Shown here: positions 23,619-30,159 of the stretch, piece after piece
How the letters are laid out: every line of letters starts with the position of its first letter
How positions within the stretch are numbered: the stretch's first letter is position 1
Source: an uncultured Eubacteriales bacterium
GTDB taxonomy: Bacteria; Bacillota; Clostridia; Christensenellales; Borkfalkiaceae
Direction of reading: 5' to 3'
NCBI GenBank assembly: GCA_900547645.1
Contig: URHP01000009.1
Coordinates: 1 to 36,285 of the forward strand
DNA: 36,285 bases
Notes under the pieces: generated by a model
The model's database searches: none
Told to the model about the DNA's origin: nothing
Seen by the model: the letters and a program-made list of their open reading frames with translations, nothing else
Program-made: the position numbers and the translations under genes

Positions 23619-24120
23619 TTTGCAGCCAATCGTATGCCGCCGCGCGCGACGAAAATACGAAGTACGGTTTCCCGCTCCCTTCGAGCGTGCGGAGCACGGC
23701 GGGGCGGACGTCCCGTTCATATGCGCGGATCCATTGCTCGAATTCCGCATCCACGCGCTCGGGGCAGCCCTCCGCCATGTCGGGACGGCTCCTGCCCGCA
23801 TACTGCCTTGCACGCGCATATGCGCCTTCCAGACACAGCCGCGCGGGGATGTCGAGGAAGACCGCCGCGTCCGCCGCCGCAAGCCGCACGGAAAGGGTGC
23901 GGTGATAATTGCCGTCCATCACCCACGCGGGTTTTGCAAGCTCCGCGGCAAGGAGCGCGTCGAACGCCTCCTCGCTGCGCGTCACCCACCACGGCAGCCA
24001 CCACAGGCGGTCGAGATGCACCACGGGGAGCGAAAAGCGCCCGCCCATGTCTGCGGCGAACGTCGACTTTCCTGCTCCGCCGTTGCCGAGAACAACGATC
24101 CTGCGATAGGGAAATTTCAT
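23602..24120 (-). CDS. P-loop NTPase/kinase, FlaR-like (DNA topology modulation family)
   Basis: A 172-residue adenylate-kinase-like P-loop protein: Walker A LGNGGAGKSTFA near residues 9-20, then HLDRLWWLPWW, WVMDGNYHRTL and an FLDIP strand. This arrangement is typical of proteins annotated as DNA topology modulation protein FlaR; the true substrate of the family is not well established. Two ATGs are in tandem. GGAGG is two bases from the first (24123) and five from the second (24120), so I choose 24120. It begins 14 bp after the helicase stop and must share its promoter. Confidence 0.8.
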   Translation of the reverse strand: MKFPYRRIVVLGNGGAGKSTFAADMGGRFSLPVVHLDRLWWLPWWVTRSEEAFDALLAAELAKPAWVMDGNYHRTLSVRLAAADAAVFLDIPARLCLEGAYARARQYAGRSRPDMAEGCPERVDAEFEQWIRAYERDVRPAVLRTLEGSGKPYFVFSSRAAAYDWLQSFPAG

Positions 24121-24134
24121 CATGACCTCCGCGT

Positions 24135-25388
24135 TCACCGCACGATGACCAGCTTCTTGCGCGCCCGCGTCACGGCGGTGTACAGCCACTCCTTGCCGTC
24201 CTCAAAGTACGCCGATTCGTCGAGCACGACGACGTAGTCGTACTCCGAACCCTGCGCCTTGTGACAGGTAACGGCATAGGCGAATTCAAAGCGGCAGACG
24301 GTATCCTCCCGCCGCACCTTGAAGCGGCGCAGCATTTCGGCGTTGTCCTCATGCACGAGAATGCCGTTCGTGAGCAGGCACGCCTTGGCGCCGTAACCGT
24401 GAAAGTACCGCCCGCTTGTAAAGATGCCCGCATCGAAGGGAAGTCCCTCGAGGGTATCGGGCAGAAAGTCGGGCGTGAAATCGAGCTGTCCCAGCCCGTC
24501 CAACTGTTCGCGGACGCCCGAGCAGGTGCCGATGATGCCGTTGACGAGGTGAAAATCCCCCTTTTCGTCCAGCGTCTTGCTCCAATCGTTGAGCGTACAG
24601 ACGAGTTTTTCACCGTCGCAAGGGAGAAGCGCCCCTTCGGGAACGCCGCGGAACAGGCGCGTTTCGCGGTTGACGGCGTTTCTGGTCCGGTTCGTGCCGA
24701 CGATGATCTGGTCGGCCTCCAGAAAGAGTTTTTCACGCAGGTCCCGCGTCAGGTCGCGGCGCGGTATGACGCTCACGCAGCCGTCGCTCCCGAACTGCGG
24801 GATTCCCCCGCGGCGCACCTTTTCCGCAAGCCGCACGATGGGATTCTCCTTTTCCTGCCGCACGATCTCCCTGAGCGTGACCACGGGCATGGTGAGCAGG
24901 GAATTGCTGCCCTTGACGGGCGGAAGCTGTGCGGGATCGCCGCAGCACAGGCACTTGACGCCGTAGGAGAGCAGATCGCGCAGCACGTCGTCGGAGACCA
25001 TGCTCGTTTCGTCCAGCACGATGAGGCGGATGGCGGAATCGATCTTTTCCTTTTTGACGAAGCGCAGAAAGCGTTCGGAGATGACCTCGCCGTTTTCGTC
25101 CACCTCGATGTCCTCTTCGCGCGTATAGATGAGACTGTGGACGGTGGAAGCGGGAACCCCCGCGCGGATGAGCACGGAAGCCGCCTTGCCCGTGGGCGCC
25201 ACGAAGACGGCACTCTCGCCCGGGACCAGCCCCAGCTGCCGCACGACATGATCCACGAGAAAGGTCTTGCCCGTCCCCGCATAGCCGCACAGCACAAAGA
25301 TCTGCGTATTCAGATGAACGAACCACTCTTCAATGAGCGCCGCCGCCTCCGCCTGATCGGCGGTGAGTGAAACTTCCCTTGCGTCCAT
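24135..25388 (-). CDS. SF1B DNA helicase, Dda/RecD-like
   Basis: A 417-residue ATP-dependent DNA helicase resembling phage T4 Dda and the motor of RecD. Motifs in order: LTADQAEAA (Q-type), Walker A GYAGTGKTFLVDH near residue 37, APTGKAA (Ia), VLDETSMVS (II, Asp-Glu), GDPAQLPPV (III), VGTNRTRN, CHKAQGSEYDYVVV (V) and LYTAVTRARKKLV (VI). It lacks the long N-terminus of RecD2 and has no RecB or RecC partner here, so it is a stand-alone helicase. No Shine-Dalgarno precedes the ATG at 25388, and a promoter -10 ends six bases before it, so the mRNA should be leaderless. First gene of a two-gene operon. Confidence 0.92.
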   Translation of the reverse strand: MDAREVSLTADQAEAAALIEEWFVHLNTQIFVLCGYAGTGKTFLVDHVVRQLGLVPGESAVFVAPTGKAASVLIRAGVPASTVHSLIYTREEDIEVDENGEVISERFLRFVKKEKIDSAIRLIVLDETSMVSDDVLRDLLSYGVKCLCCGDPAQLPPVKGSNSLLTMPVVTLREIVRQEKENPIVRLAEKVRRGGIPQFGSDGCVSVIPRRDLTRDLREKLFLEADQIIVGTNRTRNAVNRETRLFRGVPEGALLPCDGEKLVCTLNDWSKTLDEKGDFHLVNGIIGTCSGVREQLDGLGQLDFTPDFLPDTLEGLPFDAGIFTSGRYFHGYGAKACLLTNGILVHEDNAEMLRRFKVRREDTVCRFEFAYAVTCHKAQGSEYDYVVVLDESAYFEDGKEWLYTAVTRARKKLVIVR

Positions 25389-25394
25389 GCGTCA

Positions 25395-25423
25395 AGTATA
25401 ACACACGCCGCGCCGAAAGGCAA
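25395..25423 (-). promoter_or_regulatory. Sigma-A promoter of the helicase gene, leaderless geometry
   Basis: TTGCCT (25418-25423), 17 bp, TATACT (25395-25400) on the minus strand with TG upstream of the -10. Six bases (25389-25394) lie between the -10 and the ATG. Confidence 0.85.
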
Positions 25424-25465
25424 ACATTCGTTCAATCATTTTTTATGATTTTTTCCCTGCGGCAA

Positions 25466-25494
25466 TTGCATTTTTCACAAAAACATGCTATAAT
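25466..25494 (+). promoter_or_regulatory. Sigma-A promoter of asnA
   Basis: TTGCAT (25466-25471), 17 bp, TATAAT (25489-25494) with an extended TG element. Start near 25501, leader about 22 bases including the ribosome site. Confidence 0.88.
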
Positions 25495-25522
25495 AACAAA
25501 AATATGCACCGGGAGGGACTCT

Positions 25523-26506
25523 ATGTATCGGGCAAAACTCGACCTCATCCGCACAGAGCGGGCGATCAAGGAAGTCAAGGACACCTTCGAAGCGCTGCTT
25601 GCAAAAGCGCTCAACCTCTCGCGCATCAGCGCGCCGCTCTTTGTGCCTTCGGGCAGCGGGCTGAACGACAACCTCAACGGCGTGGAACGCCCCGTCTCCT
25701 TCGATCTGAAGAGCACGGGCGCACGCGCGGAAGTCGTGCAGTCGCTCGCCAAATGGAAGCGGTACGCGCTGGCAAAGTACGGGTTCGAACCGCACAGCGG
25801 ACTTTACTGCGACATGAACGCCATCCGCCGCGACGAAGAGATGGACGCGCTGCATTCCGTATATGTCGATCAATGGGATTGGGAAGCGGTCATCCTGCGC
25901 GAAGACAGGACGCGCGCATATCTGGAAAGCACCGTAAAAAAGATCTACGCCGCCCTGTATGCGGCGGCGGAAACGCTCCGGAAGGATTATCCGGTGCTTG
26001 AAAATTATTTTTCCGAAGACATCACGTTCGTGACGACGCAGGAACTCGAAGACGCCTATCCCGCGCTCTCGCCCAAGGAACGCGAATGCGTGTTCACGCA
26101 GGAGCACGGCTCCGCGTTCGTCATGCAGATCGGCGGGAAGATGCGCTCCGGCTTCCGCCATGACGGGCGCTCCCCCGACTACGACGACTGGACGCTGAAC
26201 GGCGACATCGTCGCCTGGTATCCGCCGCTCGGCTGCGCCTTCGAGCTCTCCTCCATGGGCATCCGCGTGGACGAGGCGGCGCTCATTTCCCAGCTCACGG
26301 AGAGCGGGTGCCTCGACCGGCTCAATCTCCCCTTCCACCGCGCGCTTGCCGAAGGAGAACTGCCGCTCACGATGGGCGGCGGCATCGGGCAGTCCCGCCT
26401 GTGCATGTTCCTGCTGAACAAGGCGCACATCGGCGAAGTGCAGGTGTCCGTCTGGGACGAAAAGACGCTCGATTACTGCCGCAGCGAGGGCATCGAGCTC
26501 ATGTGA
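25523..26506 (+). CDS. asnA: Aspartate-ammonia ligase (asparagine synthetase A)
   Basis: Makes asparagine from aspartate and ammonia with ATP; a class II synthetase-like fold related to AspRS. The 327-residue length matches the family (330 in E. coli). Recognisable blocks are LNLSRISAPLFVPSGSGLND near the N-terminus, GVERPVSFD, HSVYVDQWDWE, MQIGGKMRSGFRHDGRSPDY and GGGIGQSRLCMFLL near the end. The ATG at 25523 has GGGAGGG about five bases upstream; the longer frame upstream would include the promoter. It is divergent from the helicase. Its TGA directly abuts the convergent stop of the next gene, with no terminator visible. Confidence 0.96.
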   Translation: MYRAKLDLIRTERAIKEVKDTFEALLAKALNLSRISAPLFVPSGSGLNDNLNGVERPVSFDLKSTGARAEVVQSLAKWKRYALAKYGFEPHSGLYCDMNAIRRDEEMDALHSVYVDQWDWEAVILREDRTRAYLESTVKKIYAALYAAAETLRKDYPVLENYFSEDITFVTTQELEDAYPALSPKERECVFTQEHGSAFVMQIGGKMRSGFRHDGRSPDYDDWTLNGDIVAWYPPLGCAFELSSMGIRVDEAALISQLTESGCLDRLNLPFHRALAEGELPLTMGGGIGQSRLCMFLLNKAHIGEVQVSVWDEKTLDYCRSEGIELM

Positions 26507-26911
26507 CTATGCGCAAAATTCCGCATACAGATACCGTCCGCCCAGGCTGAGCCCGAGGCGGACGCTTCCTTTTTCAAGGGGGAACGTCCGCGGCGCAGCG
26601 CCCCGCGCCGGCGGAAAAAAGGTGATCGTGCCCCGTTCGGGATCGGCTTCGTAGCCGAGCAGATATTCCCCTTCGCCGCCCTCTTCCGTCCGCCAGAAAA
26701 GAACGGCGTCGCCGCCGTAAGTGAGCTGCAGACGGACGCATTCGAAGGCAGGCAGCATGTCCTCCCCGGACAGAAGCAGTTTTTCGCAGACATATTCGCC
26801 GACGTACGGGCGGGACAGTTCGGAGAGCGTACTCATTTCGGAGACGCTCCTGCAGCCCGTAAGCATTGCGGCACAGCAGACAAGCGCAAACAGCGCGGCA
26901 ACCTTTCGCAT
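26507..26911 (-). CDS. Small lipoprotein of unknown function
   Basis: A 134-residue product with a classic lipoprotein signal: MRK, a hydrophobic core, and the lipobox LTGC at residues 17-20. The mature part is about 115 residues with alternating hydrophobic and polar residues and several aromatic ones (GEYVCEKLL, GDAVLFWR, GEYLLGYE, TITFFPP, GRYLYAEF), which looks like a small beta-barrel or lipocalin-like fold; this is inference. Its stop abuts the asnA stop. No Shine-Dalgarno precedes the ATG at 26911. An AATACT box ends six bases before it, hinting at a leaderless start, but the -35 is poor. Confidence 0.75.
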   Translation of the reverse strand: MRKVAALFALVCCAAMLTGCRSVSEMSTLSELSRPYVGEYVCEKLLLSGEDMLPAFECVRLQLTYGGDAVLFWRTEEGGEGEYLLGYEADPERGTITFFPPARGAAPRTFPLEKGSVRLGLSLGGRYLYAEFCA

Positions 26912-26922
26912 GGGAAAAGTAT

Positions 26923-26951
26923 TTGCAATTTGCGCGTTTTCATGTTACAAT
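26923..26951 (+). promoter_or_regulatory. Sigma-A promoter of the glutamate-5-kinase-like gene
   Basis: TTGCAA (26923-26928), 17 bp, TACAAT (26946-26951) with an extended TG element; leader about 24 bases. The -35 abuts the candidate -10 of the divergent lipoprotein gene. Confidence 0.85.
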
Positions 26952-26980
26952 AAAAGCACGTTTGACTTGGGAGACCGCTT

Positions 26981-27808
26981 ATGACGTTCGACTACGAACT
27001 TGTGGGAAAGATCGGCTCGATGGCGCTCATCGACCGGGAAGACGGCATCATTGACTATACGCGGGTGGCGCGCATCTCGCGCGAACTGCGCCCCGGCTAT
27101 ATCTGGGTATCGAGCGGCGCGACGGAGATCGGACGGCTGGACTTCATGCAGCGCACGGGCAGGGAGCTGACGGGCGAAACGGCAAAGACGGACTACGCCG
27201 CGCAGGGGCAGGCGATCCTGATGCAGACGTACCGCCAGTTCGTGCACCCCTCCTACTCGGTGCGGCAGGTGCTGGTGGAGCACCACCACTTCAACGACGA
27301 AAAAAAGAGCGAGCACCTCAAGGGGCTGCTTCTGCGGTGCCGCGAACAGAACGCCGTACCCATCGTCAACTACAACGACGCGGTCTCTTCCGAGGAGAAC
27401 AGGCGCATGGAGATCCTCGCCCTCTCGCACGGCAACAGACGGGTGTTCGAATGCGTGGACAACGACGAGACCGCCTCCCGCATCGCCTGTCTCGTGCATG
27501 CGCGTTCGCTCGTCATCTTTACGAGCGTGAACGGGATCTACCTCGATCCGGACGATCCCTCGACGCTTGTGGGCGTCATCTCCGGCAAAGACGCGTATGA
27601 ACTGACGGAGAATATCGAACGGCACAAGGCGTTCTGCGTGGGCGCTTCCCGTGCGGGCGCAAACGGCGCGAGAGCCAAGCTCGAATACGTCAAGGACGCC
27701 GCCGCGCAGGGTACCACCGTGTATATCGCCAACGCCGGATACACGATCGCCGCGGTGCTGTCGGGCGAAGCCCCCTGCACCAAGATCGGCATCGGGCTCA
27801 GAACCTGA
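26981..27808 (+). CDS. Amino acid kinase family protein, glutamate 5-kinase-like, without PUA domain
   Basis: A 275-residue amino-acid-kinase fold. The order of motifs follows glutamate 5-kinase (ProB): VGKIGSMAL at the start, WVSSGATEIG, AAQGQAILMQTYRQF, QVLVEHHHFND, PIVNYNDAV, ECVDNDETASRIA and FTSVNGIYLDPDD. The typical TDxDGLY of ProB reads TSVNGIY here, and the C-terminal PUA domain of many ProB proteins is absent. There is no proA or proC nearby. It could be a true glutamate 5-kinase, since PUA-less forms exist, or a relative acting on another carboxylate or nucleotide. GGGAG lies seven bases before the ATG. Single-gene unit ending at a terminator. Confidence 0.75.
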   Translation: MTFDYELVGKIGSMALIDREDGIIDYTRVARISRELRPGYIWVSSGATEIGRLDFMQRTGRELTGETAKTDYAAQGQAILMQTYRQFVHPSYSVRQVLVEHHHFNDEKKSEHLKGLLLRCREQNAVPIVNYNDAVSSEENRRMEILALSHGNRRVFECVDNDETASRIACLVHARSLVIFTSVNGIYLDPDDPSTLVGVISGKDAYELTENIERHKAFCVGASRAGANGARAKLEYVKDAAAQGTTVYIANAGYTIAAVLSGEAPCTKIGIGLRT

Positions 27809-27814
27809 AAAATC

Positions 27815-27856
27815 AACGGCGGCGCCTCGCTTTTCTGCGCGGCGGCGCCGTTTTTT
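27815..27856. terminator. Intrinsic terminator after the kinase gene
   Basis: A 7-bp outer stem (from 27815), one G-G mismatch and a 4-bp inner stem, followed on the plus strand by six T residues (27851-27856). An A-rich stretch on the left could let it work for the convergent gene at 27864 as well. Confidence 0.75.
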
Positions 27857-27863
27857 GCATGCG

Positions 27864-28313
27864 TCAGAGTCTTCCGTGCGCGCGGCAGATGCCCTCCACG
27901 ATCTCCGCCGCATCGCAGATGAGGTCCGGACAGGGCCGCTTGCGGTAATACTCGGGCGTGCGCTCCTCGGGATTGGGCGCCGTATCCGCAGACAATCCCG
28001 CGCCGCGCAGCAATTCCCCGCAGTTGATGCTGCCGTTCTTTTCCGAAAACCTGCGTGCAAGCTCCTGCACGAGCGCATACATTTCCGCCTTTTTCAAAGC
28101 GGGAAAGAGCAGTCCCAGAGCGACTGCGCCGCCCGAGACCGCGCCGCACGTCTGACGGAGCCTCCCCATCCCGCCGCCGAGCGGCAGCGCCGCCGCAAGC
28201 AGGACGTCCCGCGGCGCGTCCAGCACGTCCGCAAACGCCAGCACGACGGACTGGGAGCAGTTGTACCCCTCCAGAAAATAATTTTTTGCCTGCTGTGCCC
28301 GTGTCATTGCCAT
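27864..28313 (-). CDS. C_GCAxxG_C_C family protein (putative redox-active cysteine protein)
   Basis: A 149-residue protein with the signature of this family: Cys in GYNCSQSVV near residue 19, GGGMGRLRQTCGAVSGG, Cys in NCGELL and Cys in CPDLICDAA. The family is common in anaerobes and is thought to be redox-active or metal-binding; its function is not settled. I choose the ATG at 28313, in a GGAAGG context; an ATG two codons later (28307) has better ribosome spacing. It is divergent from the phosphopantetheinyl transferase, with starts 28 bases apart. Confidence 0.88.
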   Translation of the reverse strand: MAMTRAQQAKNYFLEGYNCSQSVVLAFADVLDAPRDVLLAAALPLGGGMGRLRQTCGAVSGGAVALGLLFPALKKAEMYALVQELARRFSEKNGSINCGELLRGAGLSADTAPNPEERTPEYYRKRPCPDLICDAAEIVEGICRAHGRL

Positions 28314-28335
28314 TTTCCTTCCTTTATGATATACT
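28307..28335 (+). promoter_or_regulatory. Sigma-A promoter of the phosphopantetheinyl transferase gene, leaderless geometry
   Basis: TTGCCA (28307-28312), 17 bp, TATACT (28330-28335). Six bases (28336-28341) separate the -10 from the ATG at 28342. The -35 lies over the start codons of the divergent gene. Confidence 0.85.
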
Positions 28336-28341
28336 TTTTCC

Positions 28342-28830
28342 ATGACCGTCTACTTTACCGACGAACAAATATCGGGGCGCGCGTTCGCCGAACGCGTTCT
28401 GCGTGAATCCTGCGGCATCCGGGCGCCGCGCTTTTTGCGCGGGGAACACGGCAAGCCGTATCTGGCGGACGAACCCCTCTTCTTCAGTCTGACGCACAGC
28501 CGCGGAGTCACCTTTGCAGCCGTCTGCGAAGAGGAGATCGGGCTGGACGCCGAATGGCGCGCGCGGCCGCTGCCGCAGGCATACCTGCGCCGCCTTTCCC
28601 CCGCCGAGCGGAAAGAAGACTTCTTCCGTCTGTGGACGGCAAAGGAAGCGTACGTCAAGTTCTGCGGCGGAACGCTTGCGGACATGCTGCCATCGCTCCG
28701 CTTTGAAAAGGGCTTGCTCTTTCTGAACGGCGTCCCCGTATCCGCCGAAATTACATTTGCGGAAGCGGACGGGTTCTGCCTTGCCCTGTGCGCGGCGTCG
28801 CCGCAGACGATCGAACTGAGACATGCCTAG
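28342..28830 (+). CDS. 4'-phosphopantetheinyl transferase superfamily protein
   Basis: Transfers the phosphopantetheine arm of coenzyme A onto a carrier-protein serine. The 162-residue protein has the Sfp/AcpS-superfamily motifs: GEHGKPYL and FSLTHSRG (P1/P2 region), EEIGLDAEWR (Mg-binding Asp and Glu), and LWTAKEAYVKFCGG (Trp, Lys-Glu and Lys). It is shorter than Sfp (about 220) and longer than AcpS (about 120). No fatty acid synthase, NRPS or PKS gene is nearby, so the carrier is unknown; it may be the general ACP-activating enzyme or an accessory one. There is no Shine-Dalgarno, and the promoter geometry predicts a leaderless mRNA. Confidence 0.9.
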   Translation: MTVYFTDEQISGRAFAERVLRESCGIRAPRFLRGEHGKPYLADEPLFFSLTHSRGVTFAAVCEEEIGLDAEWRARPLPQAYLRRLSPAERKEDFFRLWTAKEAYVKFCGGTLADMLPSLRFEKGLLFLNGVPVSAEITFAEADGFCLALCAASPQTIELRHA

Positions 28831-28931
28831 CCCCTGCGCCGTCCGTGCCCTGCGCGTACGGCGCTTTTTAATTGCCTTCCGGCTGTGTGCGCCGCCAGCA
28901 AGATCAACAGTAATCCGATCCGACGTTTCAT
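28827..28931 (-). CDS. Possible 34-residue hydrophobic peptide
   Basis: A short frame starting MKRRIGLLLILLAAHTAG and ending in a basic tail, with a G-rich possible ribosome site before the ATG at 28931 and a promoter at 28963-28990. Basic-hydrophobic-basic layout is that of a small membrane peptide. It overlaps the end of the phosphopantetheinyl transferase gene and its terminator, so it may be fortuitous. No family recognised. Confidence 0.3.
   Translation of the reverse strand: MKRRIGLLLILLAAHTAGRQLKSAVRAGHGRRRG
28836..28869 (+). terminator. Intrinsic terminator of the phosphopantetheinyl transferase gene
   Basis: A 7-bp stem (28836-28842 with 28858-28864), large loop, then five T residues (28865-28869). 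Confidence 0.7.
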
Positions 28932-28962
28932 ATGCCCACCCCCCTGTTTCGTTTACGTCTCT

Positions 28963-28990
28963 ATGATACACCATCCCCCCCCGTTGTCAA
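28963..28990 (-). promoter_or_regulatory. Promoter-like site upstream of the 34-residue frame
   Basis: TTGACA (28985-28990), 16 bp, TATCAT (28963-28968) on the minus strand. The spacer contains a run of eight G residues. It directs transcription toward 28931 and possibly onward to the gene at 27864-28313. Confidence 0.55.
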
Positions 28991-29006
28991 CAGAAGCGCA
29001 GCGGTT

Positions 29007-29534
29007 TTATTCGGGGAAGCGGTCAAAAAAGACGAGCCGCTCTTCGGGCAGCGTCTGGAAATGCATGGCGGAAGGCTGCGCGTCCGGGGCGGGATAACCC
29101 ATGACGAGCAGCGCACAGGGCTCGCAAGGTTCCGGAACGGAAAATTCGCGGCGCACGGCTTCGGGATCGAAGTGCATCACCCATGTCGTGCCGATCCCCA
29201 GCGCTTCCGCCGCAAGCATCATGTGCGTCGTCACGATGGCGGCATCCGTTTCGCCGCTGGGCTTGCCGTCATATCGTTCACGCTTCCAGCAGGCGTCCCT
29301 GTCATAGCACACGAGCAGCGCACAGGGCGCGCCGAAGCGGCACCTGGTGCAGCGGTCGAGCTTTTCCAGATCCTCCTGTCTGCGGATGACGAGAATGCGC
29401 TGCGGCTGCAGATTCTTTGCCGTGGGCGCAAGCAGACCCGCCTGCAGAACGGCGTCCAGCGCCGATTGTTCGACGGGACGCTGTTCAAATTTACGCACCG
29501 AATAGCGCTTCCGGATCACGTCGGAAAATTCCAT
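29007..29534 (-). CDS. Nitroreductase family protein
   Basis: FMN-dependent NAD(P)H oxidoreductase fold, 175 residues. The N-terminal FSDVIRKRYSVRKFEQRPV (Arg residues contacting FMN phosphate), LLAPTAKNLQPQRILV and MLAAEALGIGTTWVMHF are standard family blocks. Short members like this reduce nitroaromatics, quinones or flavins; the natural substrate cannot be told. GGAG lies about five bases before the ATG at 29534. It follows the HD-domain gene by 42 bp on the same strand, with no promoter visible between them. Confidence 0.92.
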   Translation of the reverse strand: MEFSDVIRKRYSVRKFEQRPVEQSALDAVLQAGLLAPTAKNLQPQRILVIRRQEDLEKLDRCTRCRFGAPCALLVCYDRDACWKRERYDGKPSGETDAAIVTTHMMLAAEALGIGTTWVMHFDPEAVRREFSVPEPCEPCALLVMGYPAPDAQPSAMHFQTLPEERLVFFDRFPE

Positions 29535-29576
29535 TTTCTCTCTCCTTTCCGTCTGTTTTGTACGCGCAAGGCGCCG

Positions 29577-30149
29577 TCACATTTCGTCCAGCGTCAGATA
29601 GAACGCAGGAATGAAGTGCTCGAAGAAGTAATCGAGCGCGCGCATCTTCTTTTCGCGCAGGGCCTGCCCGATGGTCTTTTCCGCCTGCACAAATTCGGTA
29701 TTGCCCGAACGCAGCTCTTCCAGGCACTTGAGATATGCCGAAAGTTTATCCGCCGCCTTGACGAAGACATACTCTTCGGACGATTTGTCTGCCTGCAGAT
29801 AGGGATAGATCGCCCCCCGAAGTTCTTCGGGAAGGGTGGAAGCGATCTTATCCACGGCGAGCTGCTCCACTTTGGCGTATTCGCCGTGCAGCTGCCCGTT
29901 GAAATATTTGACGGGCGTAGGCATATCCCCCGTCATCACCTCGCTGACCTCATGATAGAGCGCGTAAAGCACCGCCTTGCCCGCATCCACGTGTCCGCCG
30001 TATACCTCGTTTTCGATGGAGACGAGCGCATGGGTGAGCACCGCGACCTGATGGGAGTGCTCCATGATATTTTCGTCGCGCGTGGAGCGCATGAGCTGCC
30101 AACGGCGGATGAACTTCATTCTGTCAAGATAGGCGTAAAATTTTTCCAT
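29577..30149 (-). CDS. YfbR-like 5'-deoxynucleotidase (HD superfamily)
   Basis: Dephosphorylates deoxynucleoside 5'-monophosphates to adjust dNTP pools. The 190-residue protein aligns throughout with E. coli YfbR: WQLMRSTRDENIMEHSHQVA (His33), YHEVSEVMTGDMPTPVKYF and AADKLSAYLKCLEEL (Asp134). The HD pair itself reads His66-Glu67 rather than His-Asp; Glu can ligate metal, so activity is probably kept. The start at 30149 has AGGAG eight bases upstream, and this ribosome site overlaps the TAG of the preceding HNH gene, so the two are probably coupled. No promoter of its own is visible. Confidence 0.9.
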   Translation of the reverse strand: MEKFYAYLDRMKFIRRWQLMRSTRDENIMEHSHQVAVLTHALVSIENEVYGGHVDAGKAVLYALYHEVSEVMTGDMPTPVKYFNGQLHGEYAKVEQLAVDKIASTLPEELRGAIYPYLQADKSSEEYVFVKAADKLSAYLKCLEELRSGNTEFVQAEKTIGQALREKKMRALDYFFEHFIPAFYLTLDEM

Positions 30150-30159
30150 GATTTTGCTC

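Noticed and set aside
20411..23905. Long plus-strand frames opposite glnN and aspS
   Set aside because: Shadows of the two verified minus-strand genes; their translations show no family motifs.
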